Below are positions 1 to 5,216 of a DNA stretch of 7,242 bases, one piece after another. Numbering within the stretch: the first letter of the stretch is position 1; each line of letters opens with the position of its first letter. A program made the translations under genes and the position numbers. The DNA is taken from positions 1-7,242 of the forward strand of contig CAJMLQ010000143.1 in assembly GCA_905214265.1 (NCBI GenBank). Direction: 5' to 3'. Below the pieces are notes generated by a model that worked only from the letters and a program-made list of their open reading frames with translations, made no database searches and had not been told where the DNA came from. Origin of the DNA: an uncultured bacterium. Its GTDB lineage: Bacteria > Bacillota > Clostridia > Oscillospirales > Ruminococcaceae.

Positions 1-50
1 CCGCGGACCGAAGCCTACAGCAATGCTTCGGCCGCGGACGCGGTTTTTTT
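1..50 (+). terminator. Rho-independent terminator of a gene to the left
   Basis: CCGCGG (1-6) and CCGAAGC (8-14) pair with GCTTCGG (25-31) and CCGCGG (32-37), leaving A7 as a single bulge and a 10-nt loop. A T7 run follows at 44-50. The six bases ACGCGG between the visible stem and the T run would be unusual, but they could pair with bases just left of the window, or CGCGG (39-43) could pair with CCGCG (1-5) in an alternative fold. It reads as the end of a plus-strand transcript whose gene lies outside the window and converges on the deacetylase gene at 125-937. Confidence 0.6.
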
Positions 51-81
51 GCGTTATCCCCTGCACAGGGATAACGCAAAA
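47..81. repeat. Perfect 14-bp inverted repeat with 7-nt loop
   Basis: TTTTGCGTTATCCC (47-60) and GGGATAACGCAAAA (68-81) are exact reverse complements around the loop CTGCACA. Neither strand has a T run after the stem: the flanking T and A tracts are part of the stem itself. It is therefore not a classic intrinsic terminator on its own. The left arm uses four of the seven Ts of the preceding terminator. It may act as a back-up stop, protect transcript 3' ends, or be a protein-binding palindrome; the sequence does not decide between these. Confidence 0.7.
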
Positions 82-85
82 CACC

Positions 86-123
86 GGCCGCAGAAATCCG
101 TCCGAATCCCTGCGGCCTGCTTT
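86..123. terminator. Stem-loop between convergent genes, possible weak terminator
   Basis: GGCCGCAG (86-93) pairs with CTGCGGCC (110-117) around a 16-nt loop. It lies 7 bases past the stop codon of the minus-strand deacetylase gene (stop at 125-127), the usual place for a transcript end. The downstream T content is poor on both strands: TGCTTTATTA on the plus strand and GGTGTTTTGCG on the minus strand. Efficiency is probably modest unless it works with the perfect inverted repeat next to it. Confidence 0.45.
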
Positions 124-124
124 A

Positions 125-937
125 TTACGGGTTTACCCACTCACCCGGCAGCAGCGCCCGGGATTCTCCATCCAGTTCCACCCAGAGGACCCGCCCTGTG
201 GGGTTCAAAAGGAAATCCTCTCCAACCACAAGCTTCTTCATATCCTCCAGGTATGCGCAAATCTCCCCGTTCGTCGCATACCAGACATCTTCCTGCCCTG
301 ACAGGCGGCTGGCAAAGGCCTCGATGACGTCCCAGGACTGGCAGCCCTCAAATTCATAGGAGTGCCCCCAAAGATAAAACAAGGCCAACTCGTCCGTTGT
401 CTCCAGAAACGCCTCCGTCAGGGAAAAGAGTTCCGGATCCGCGTGGTGGCAGGTGGCGGGCCAAAGGAGAAAATCCTCCGGCACCTGGAAGTCATGGGTG
501 GAAACCGTCGTCCGATTATAGCGAAAGCCCAGTGTCTTTACCGCCTGATAGACCTCGTTGTTCCAACTGCCAAAAGGCAGTGCCATACCGGTGATCCGGC
601 ATCCGAAGCGCTGCTCCAACGTCTTCCGATCCTCATATAGCTGCGCGTAAAGCTCTCGCTTCGAAAGCGCTTCCAGATGCGGATGCGTTTTGGAGTGGAC
701 AGCGATCTCTTGGCCATCATAGACCTCCGGCATTCTTTGCGGAGGGATCCGGCGGACGGTCGCAGCCTTATAAGTCCATCTATCCTCGCTGCCAAGACCG
801 GAATTGAGATTAAAAGTACCTTTGAGCCCATATTTTCGCATAATCCCGGCGAGTTGAATGTCCTGAATGATCCCGTCATCGTAGCTGAGCGTCAGCGCTT
901 TCTGTTTTCCGCCAAGGTAACATTTGCGAATCTGCAT
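125..937 (-). CDS. NodB-fold polysaccharide deacetylase family protein, cytoplasmic type
   Basis: This 270-residue protein belongs to the carbohydrate esterase 4 / NodB-homology superfamily, whose members remove acetyl groups from chitin- or peptidoglycan-type sugars with a metal ion. Motif 1 is LSYDDG (17-22, D20 and D21), followed by the metal-binding HSKTH motif (81-85, H81 and H85). PFGSWN (121-126) replaces the usual R-P-Y/F-G motif 3 and lacks the arginine. WGHSYEFE (190-197) supplies the late histidine motif. The C-terminal ~25 residues form a separate, probably beta-strand tail. No signal peptide or membrane segment is visible, so it probably acts in the cytoplasm or on a small soluble substrate. 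The start is supported by AGGAGG (plus-strand CCTCCT, 947-952) nine bases before the ATG. It is a single-gene minus-strand unit, divergent from the ATPase gene. Superfamily membership is fairly sure; the substrate is unknown. Confidence 0.88.
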   Translation of the reverse strand: MQIRKCYLGGKQKALTLSYDDGIIQDIQLAGIMRKYGLKGTFNLNSGLGSEDRWTYKAATVRRIPPQRMPEVYDGQEIAVHSKTHPHLEALSKRELYAQLYEDRKTLEQRFGCRITGMALPFGSWNNEVYQAVKTLGFRYNRTTVSTHDFQVPEDFLLWPATCHHADPELFSLTEAFLETTDELALFYLWGHSYEFEGCQSWDVIEAFASRLSGQEDVWYATNGEICAYLEDMKKLVVGEDFLLNPTGRVLWVELDGESRALLPGEWVNP

Positions 938-1143
938 GGATGTGTTCCTCCTGTTTTAGGTCTGACTCATAGATGTATCCGCGTTGTCATCTTTCCCTCG
1001 AAAACCGGTTTACAGTCATTCTACTATGACCGCCGGATCCCCTGTTTTGTGCCAGCAGAACTGGATAATGATAGGAAGGGCCGTCAGAATCCAACAGCCG
1101 TCAGGGCGGGGCCTGCTTTTCCGCAGGAAAAGTCTTTGAGGTT

Positions 1144-1149
1144 ATTATA
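1144..1149 (-). promoter_or_regulatory. Candidate -10 element for the deacetylase gene
   Basis: Read on the minus strand the bases are exactly TATAAT. The bases 17-18 nt upstream (CTCCCA) do not resemble TTGACA and there is no TG extension directly before the -10, so support is the hexamer alone. Transcription from here would give a leader of roughly 200 nt before the ATG at 937. Confidence 0.3.
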
Positions 1150-1201
1150 CCGCATTTTTCCTCCAATGGGAGAAAAAGTTATCCGGCAAAGTTCCGAAAT
1201 T

Positions 1202-1230
1202 TTCCAAAAAATCTAGACACTTTTACTATA
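1202..1230 (+). promoter_or_regulatory. Candidate promoter of the ATPase-repressor operon
   Basis: TTTCCA (1202-1207) and TACTAT (1225-1230) are separated by 17 bp and each match the sigma-A consensus at four of six positions. They lie about 110 bp before the ATPase start. On the opposite strand TTGACA (1252-1247) and TATAGT (1231-1226) form a competing minus-strand promoter, but with a short 15-bp spacer. A 6-bp inverted repeat GACACT/AGTGTC (1217-1222/1245-1250) overlaps both and could be an operator. All of this is a pattern match only. Confidence 0.35.
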
Positions 1231-1338
1231 GACTCTCGGTTTCAGTGTCAAATTGTTCGGAAAGGGAATAAGATGAGGGTAAGAACCGGAATCCGTGCTG
1301 GAAAACCCGCGAAATACAGGTTGGAGGGATCAGAAACC

Positions 1339-2463
1339 ATGAGTCTTGACCATCAGCTTCATTTTTTTCTCGGAGCTAATTCGCCGATCGGCTTTGTTTC
1401 CTTTTATGATGAGATCACATCCAAAAGCGATACCTACCGCAGTTTTGTAATCAAAGGCGGCCCCGGGACTGGCAAGTCCTCGCTGATGCGCCGCGTCAGC
1501 GGGGAATTTTCGCCGGAAGAGGAATACCCGGAAGCGATTCACTGCTCCTCGGACCCGGATTCCCTGGACGCCGTGATTCTTCCGAACGCAAAAGTCACTA
1601 TAGAAGATGCAACCCCGCCCCACGTGATCGAACCTCAGTATCCCGGAGCCTACGAGAGCGTCGTCAATCTCTGCTCCTGCTGGGACGAGGATTATCTTCA
1701 GGCCCATCGCGCGGAAATCATCGCTCTCTGCAAGCAGAATTCCGCCTGCCACCAGCAGTGTGTCCGCTTTTTGAGCGCTGCCCATTCCCTGCTGTATGAT
1801 AACTATGTTCTGGCCCTGAACTGTGTGAATACCCAGAAGATCGCCAAAACAGCCGCGGGGATCGTCAGCCGGGAGTGCCACCGCAAAAAAACCGGGACCG
1901 CCGTGGAGAAAAAGCGCCTTCTCAGCGCCATTACGCCCAAGGGAAATCTCTGTTTCACTGAGACCATCCGGACTCTCTGTCCGCGGATCTACCTGATCAA
2001 GGACCCTTACGGCGCGGCGTCCAATCTTCTCCTCACTGCCATCCGATCGCTCCTGCTGGAGTATGACGTCACGCTGTATACCTGCTTCTGCCCACTGAAT
2101 CCCTACAGCAAGATCGATCACATCCTCATTCCCGAACTGGGGCTGGGCTTTGTCACAGCTGGACGCAGCGTTCCGCCGGAAGGTCTGCCCGAACCTTACC
2201 GGGTCGTCAGCTTCACCCGGTTCACCGATATGGAGCAGCTGGGCAAGCGCAAGCAGCGCCTCCACTTCAACCGCCGCGCCGCCGGGGAGATTCTGGATGC
2301 CGCCGTCCGCTCCCTGAAGCGGGCGAAGCTCCTTCATGACGCCATCGAAAAATGGTATACCGCCGCTATGGATTTTGAAAAGGCTGGCGCCATTGGGGAC
2401 GGTGTCATCGAGACCATCCGGCGCTGGAAGACATCCTCCAAGCCAAACGGTGAAGAGTCGTAG
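1339..2463 (+). CDS. Two-lobed P-loop ATPase, PRK06851-like
   Basis: This 374-residue soluble protein matches, from memory, a Clostridia/Bacilli family of predicted ATPases of unknown role (PRK06851-type). The N-terminal block HFFLGANSPIGFVSFYDEI (8-26) leads into a complete Walker A motif GGPGTGKS (40-47, K46 and S47). Family-typical blocks follow: HCSSDPDSLDAV (68-79) and a conserved stretch near 94-120. The second lobe (about 190-290) repeats the layout with LLSAITPKG and RIYLIKDPYGAASNL, but its P-loop has lost G-K-S/T, so only the first site should bind ATP normally; PELGLGFVT (265-273) closes this lobe. The ATG at 1339 is preferred because family similarity begins there and GGAGGG precedes it. 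An in-frame ATG at 1273 would add 22 unrelated residues behind a weaker AAAGGG site. The repressor gene starts 13 bp after its stop, suggesting one operon. The cellular role is unknown. Confidence 0.85.
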   Translation: MSLDHQLHFFLGANSPIGFVSFYDEITSKSDTYRSFVIKGGPGTGKSSLMRRVSGEFSPEEEYPEAIHCSSDPDSLDAVILPNAKVTIEDATPPHVIEPQYPGAYESVVNLCSCWDEDYLQAHRAEIIALCKQNSACHQQCVRFLSAAHSLLYDNYVLALNCVNTQKIAKTAAGIVSRECHRKKTGTAVEKKRLLSAITPKGNLCFTETIRTLCPRIYLIKDPYGAASNLLLTAIRSLLLEYDVTLYTCFCPLNPYSKIDHILIPELGLGFVTAGRSVPPEGLPEPYRVVSFTRFTDMEQLGKRKQRLHFNRRAAGEILDAAVRSLKRAKLLHDAIEKWYTAAMDFEKAGAIGDGVIETIRRWKTSSKPNGEES

Positions 2464-2476
2464 TAGGCAAAGGGCC

Positions 2477-2817
2477 ATGCCGGAAAAAACAGTGATCAGT
2501 GAAAACGAACGGAAGGTCATGGAAGTTCTCTGGAAACAGCCGGGATCCACTCTGGCGCAAGCTGCCAAGGCCCTGCAGGGGACCGGCCGGACCTACTCTA
2601 CCATCAAGACGCTGCAGGGGAGGCTGGCGGCCAAGGGGCGGTCCGCACCGAGCGGGACAGAAGGAACTACCGCTATACCGCTGCTCTGAAGGAAGGCGTC
2701 TGCAAGGCTGGAGAGGCGCGGGATTTCCTCAGCCGGGTCTTTGGTGGATCCGTTTCGACATCACAATCGCCTAGCCGGAAGCTTCGGAAACCTATTTCTT
2801 CCAGGTCATGCTGTTGA
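2477..2817 (+). pseudogene. BlaI/MecI-family transcriptional repressor, frameshifted
   Basis: The first 54 residues are a typical BlaI/MecI winged helix-turn-helix: ISENERKVMEVLWK (7-20) forms helix 1 and RTYSTIKTLQGRLAAKG (38-54) the recognition helix region. In the starting frame the family pattern then stops and a TGA follows at 2687-2689. In the frame one base away the pattern resumes at once (VRTERDRRNYRYTA, then RDFLSRVFGGSVS, the dimerisation end of the family) and runs to a TGA at 2815-2817. One extra G in the run at 2635-2638 would restore a 113-residue protein, against about 120-130 usual. The last ~18 residues after the GGSVS motif look unlike the family. The ribosome binding site is weak (AAAGGG two bases before the ATG), so translation may be coupled to the ATPase gene. 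No BlaR1/MecR1 sensor protease follows. The lesion may be real decay or a sequencing indel. Confidence 0.8.
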
Positions 2818-2844
2818 AAAGAGAACCTACTCCATAAACAAACG

Positions 2845-2897
2845 GCTGCGGGAATTGCAGGGAGCGGTCTCCCTTGAAATTCCCGCAGCGCTTTTTT
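2845..2897. terminator. Strong bidirectional stem-loop terminator
   Basis: GCTGCGGGAATT (2845-2856) and AATTCCCGCAGC (2878-2889) form a perfect 12-bp stem. An inner stem AGGGAG/CTCCCT (2859-2864/2869-2874) carries a CGGT loop. On the plus strand the stem is followed by GC and T6 (2892-2897), ending the ATPase-repressor transcript. On the minus strand it is followed by CGTTTGTTTA, a usable T-rich tract, ending the membrane-protein transcript. The minus-strand stop codon TAA (2896-2898) overlaps the T run. Confidence 0.9.
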
Positions 2898-4260
2898 ATT
2901 CGTCCGCAGCCTCCGCCTCTCCGCTTTTCTCCGGCGGGTCCAGGCGTTGGACCTTCACCTTGGCTACCCGGCGCTCCTCCACCAGCATGACGGTGAAGCG
3001 GTAGCCCTCATATTCGATGCTGGGGTTCTCGTCCTCTTTGGGGATGCGGCCCAACATGTGGGTCATAAAGCCGCCCAGGGTATCGTAGTCCTCGTCCTCC
3101 TCGAAAGGAATCTTCAGCAGGTCTCCCAGGTCTTCTAGCTCGACAGTTCCTTCCACCACATAGGTGTTGTCGTCCAGCTTCTGTATGGTCTTTTCCTCTT
3201 CGTCATACTCATCCTCGATCTCGCCGACGATGGCCTCCAGGATGTCCTCCATGGTGAGGATCCCCTCCGTCCCGCCGTACTCGTCCACAACCACGGCCAT
3301 GGCTGTCTGACTCTTTTTGAACTCCGCGAAGACGTTGCGGCACTTGGTATGCTCCGGCACGTAAATGACCGGGCGAATAAAGTCCGCGATACTCAGGTCG
3401 CCGGAGGACTGGCAGCCGACCAGGCAGAGCAGGTCCTTTACATGGATGAAGCCCAGGATGTTGTCCAGATCCTTTTCGTAAACCGGCAGACGCGAAAATC
3501 CCTCACTGGTGGCGAGATAGACGACCTCGCTGACCTTGGCGTCCTTTTCGACGGCCACGATCTCGGTGCGATGGGTCATCACGTCGCCCACCGTCGTGTC
3601 GTCAAACTCGAAGATGTTGTTGATCATTTCCTTTTGGCTTTCTTCAATAAAGCCCATTTCGCTGCCGGTGTCCACCAGCATCCGGATCTCTTCCTCTGTA
3701 ACGGTCTCTGCCGTTTTGCGCGGATCTGCTCCAAACAGCTTCGCCGTCCCAATGGAAAAGGCTCGGATGGGGCCGGTCAGCGGGAGAAAAATCCACAGCA
3801 CGCCGGGAAAAAGCTTGGCGGTGGCGTAGCCGAACCGCTCACAATACTGGGTGCCTAGAAACTGCGGAATCTTGATGCCGATACTGATAACGGCAAAGGT
3901 CAACAGCACCGCACAGACGGCCACGCTCCCCAGCAGCAGCGGATGGAAGATTGACCCTGCCTCCAGCTCCATTCCGGAAAGCCGAACAAGCAGCTGGTAA
4001 AACGGCTCCGCTGCCAGCACCAGCGCCGGAATCTCTGCCAGCATGGCGCACACCATTGCCGTCGTCCGAATTTTGTCTGCAATGTCCGAAATCGCCAGGC
4101 AGCGGGTCAGCCGCTGGGCCCGGACGTCCCCGTTTTCCGCACGCTCCTTCAGACTGGCGTCATTAACGCCGATCATCGCCGCGGCGCTGGCGGAAAAATA
4201 ACAGCAGAATACCAAAAATACCAATGAAAGCAGCAAATACCATGATCGTCCGTCGTCCAA
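2896..4260 (-). CDS. CNNM/DUF21-CBS-CorC_HlyC membrane protein (hemolysin C/TlyC type)
   Basis: This 454-residue inner-membrane protein belongs to the CNNM/CorC family, linked to magnesium or other divalent-cation export and often annotated as hemolysin. The DUF21 membrane domain covers about 1-165, with hydrophobic segments near 7-28, 64-85, 104-128 and 150-165. A CBS pair follows at about 225-282 and 290-347 (VMTHRTEIV, GFSRLPVYE, VVVDEYGGTEGILTMEDILE), which in the family binds adenine nucleotides. The CorC_HlyC domain is at 362-440. The tail 441-454 is acidic. The usual FSASE motif reads FSASA here (22-26), so the conserved glutamate is alanine. A TTG start at 4260 is chosen because GGAGG lies nine bases upstream and the resulting MDDGRSW beginning fits the family. 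An upstream ATG at 4296 has no ribosome site. The gene follows the methyltransferase by 64 bp and probably shares its promoter. Family assignment is sure; the ion is not. Confidence 0.93.
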   Translation of the reverse strand: MDDGRSWYLLLSLVFLVFCCYFSASAAAMIGVNDASLKERAENGDVRAQRLTRCLAISDIADKIRTTAMVCAMLAEIPALVLAAEPFYQLLVRLSGMELEAGSIFHPLLLGSVAVCAVLLTFAVISIGIKIPQFLGTQYCERFGYATAKLFPGVLWIFLPLTGPIRAFSIGTAKLFGADPRKTAETVTEEEIRMLVDTGSEMGFIEESQKEMINNIFEFDDTTVGDVMTHRTEIVAVEKDAKVSEVVYLATSEGFSRLPVYEKDLDNILGFIHVKDLLCLVGCQSSGDLSIADFIRPVIYVPEHTKCRNVFAEFKKSQTAMAVVVDEYGGTEGILTMEDILEAIVGEIEDEYDEEEKTIQKLDDNTYVVEGTVELEDLGDLLKIPFEEDEDYDTLGGFMTHMLGRIPKEDENPSIEYEGYRFTVMLVEERRVAKVKVQRLDPPEKSGEAEAADE

Positions 4261-4269
4261 GTTGCAAAA

Positions 4270-4274
4270 CCTCC
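4270..4274 (-). promoter_or_regulatory. Ribosome binding site fixing a TTG start
   Basis: GGAGG on the minus strand (plus-strand CCTCC) sits nine bases before TTG at 4260-4258. The in-frame ATG at 4296 lies upstream of this site and has no purine-rich sequence at a suitable distance. The site therefore decides the start in favour of TTG. Confidence 0.8.
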
Positions 4275-4324
4275 AGTTTTTTGTCCGTTTTTTCATTTCA
4301 AAGGCCGCACTGGCCTGAAATTCC

Positions 4325-5106
4325 TCAAAAATTTTCCGGCTTGACCGCACGGATCGCCAGGTAAGTCGGCGTATAATCCCGCAGTGCGCAGTCCCCCGGA
4401 CGGTCGTAATCCTCAAAGAGATGGGTCAGCCGGAACCCTACCAAAAGCTGTCCGCCGATCTGTTCCTCCAGAGAATGGCTGAACTGGATTCCCTCCCAGT
4501 TATCCGCCATCCGGCGATATTCCTCATTCGAGGCGTTGCGGATGGGATCGAAGGGAAGACGGTTGACGACCCGCAGAGGGTCGCTGTCCTCAAACAGGAA
4601 GACCAGTGGATTGCTAAATCCGGCCAACAGCAGGCCGCCCGGCCGCAGCACCCGGAAGCATTCCCTCCAGATGGGCAGGATCTCCTGCACATAGCAGTTG
4701 GAGACCGGGTGGAAGATCAGGTCGAAGGCTCCGTCGGAAAACGGCAGGGGCTTGGTCATATCGCCCTTCACTATCCGGATGCCGTAATTTTCTCGGTTAA
4801 CCACCATCCGCTCGGCGGAGAGCTGGCGGTCAGAGTTATCCAACACCGTCACGTCCGCGCCCAGTGCGGCAAAGATAGGCATCTGCTGTCCGCCGCCGCT
4901 GGCAAGGCCCAGAATTTTCGTCCCTGCAAAAGGTAGGAACCAGTCTTTGGCACCGTCTTGCAGGGAGTCAGGAGAACGCCCCAGCTTCCGGCCTTCGCCC
5001 GTTCAAAATCCTCATGGGTGACGGGAATGGACCACTCACAGCCATGCTCGGACCACACATCCCAGGTTTTGGAATTGACCGTCGTATAATTGTTCCGACT
5101 TTCCAT
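4325..5106 (-). pseudogene. Class I SAM-dependent methyltransferase, frameshifted
   Basis: Two overlapping reading frames join into one typical Clostridia methyltransferase of about 260 residues. The N-terminal part (MESRNNYTTVNSKTWD to KTVP, 5106 to 4951) is in one frame. The rest (KDWFLPFAGTKILGLASGGG onward, 4948 to 4325) is in the frame one base away. The glycine-rich SAM-binding motif LGLASGGGQQ is followed by VTVLDNSDRQL (acidic ribose-contact strand), KGDMTKPLPF, DLIFHPVSNCYV and the RVLRPGGLLLAG strand of the Rossmann-like fold. Restoring one base between 4948 and 4950 gives ...VPKDWF..., an uninterrupted family-like sequence. GGAGG stands seven bases before the ATG, and a near-consensus promoter lies just upstream. 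As written, translation from 5106 would end at 4849 after 85 residues, before most of the SAM site. The substrate is unknown. A sequencing error is as likely as true inactivation. Confidence 0.85.
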
Positions 5107-5151
5107 TTTCGCTCCTCCGCCGCGGGTGCATCGATCTGCTATTCTTCCATC

Positions 5152-5180
5152 ATCATACCCTGTTTCGGCGAATTTGTCAA
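5152..5180 (-). promoter_or_regulatory. Sigma-A promoter of the methyltransferase gene
   Basis: On the minus strand TTGACA (5180-5175) and TATGAT (5157-5152) are separated by exactly 17 bp, matching the consensus at six and five of six positions. They stand about 46 bp before the ATG at 5106. It should drive the methyltransferase and probably the CNNM protein gene behind it. An arm of an 11-bp inverted repeat fills most of the spacer, which suggests repressor control. Confidence 0.85.
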
Positions 5181-5216
5181 TCCGGTAAAAGCGGGACTAA
5201 TTCAGTCGCCGAAACA
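5161..5216. repeat. 11-bp inverted repeat spanning the methyltransferase promoter
   Basis: TGTTTCGGCGA (5161-5171) and TCGCCGAAACA (5206-5216) are perfect reverse complements 34 bp apart. The left arm lies between the -10 and -35 elements; the right arm overlaps the last codons of the upstream deacetylase gene. It could be a paired operator, or an RNA hairpin in read-through transcripts from the deacetylase gene. No T run follows the stem on the minus strand, so it is not an intrinsic terminator. Confidence 0.55.

Larger units (their letters stand above)
938..1338. other. Divergent intergenic region, about 400 bp
   Basis: No convincing protein gene lies here; open frames on the plus strand run antisense to the deacetylase gene. 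The region holds the deacetylase ribosome binding site (947-952), a palindrome AAACCGGTTT (1002-1011), the octamer GCCGTCAG twice (1080-1087 and 1097-1104), a short stem CTTTTCC/GGAAAAG (1116-1122/1126-1132), a perfect minus-strand -10 hexamer TATAAT (plus-strand ATTATA, 1144-1149) without a good -35, and overlapping promoter-like elements at 1202-1252. No known riboswitch or tRNA was recognised. The minus-strand leader would be about 200-290 nt long depending on which promoter is used, enough for leader-based regulation, but none is shown. Confidence 0.6.

Noticed and set aside
677..1216. 179-codon plus-strand open frame overlapping the deacetylase gene and intergenic region
   Set aside because: More than half is antisense to the NodB-family gene, the rest is AT-rich intergenic DNA, and there is no ribosome site or known motif.
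1273..1338. Upstream in-frame ATG adding 22 residues to the ATPase
   Set aside because: The extra residues resemble no family N-terminus, and GGAGGG supports the ATG at 1339. It is not fully excluded, because AAAGGG precedes the ATG at 1273.
938..1338. tRNA, known riboswitch or CRISPR repeats in the longest intergenic stretch
   Set aside because: No cloverleaf, no recognised riboswitch core and no regular repeat spacing. The only repeated word is an octamer present twice.
1330..2568. 412-codon open frame on the minus strand across the ATPase gene
   Set aside because: It is antisense to a gene with a clear Walker A motif and family blocks. Its translation shows no recognisable domain, and long antisense frames are common in GC-rich coding DNA.
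3349..3858. 169-codon plus-strand open frame opposite the CNNM protein
   Set aside because: It is antisense to the CBS domains, without a ribosome site or family signature.
4296..4320. Hairpin TTTCA-GGCC/GGCC-TGAAA between the methyltransferase and membrane-protein genes
   Set aside because: No T run follows on the minus strand and the stem has a two-base bulge, so it is not a terminator; a regulatory role cannot be supported.
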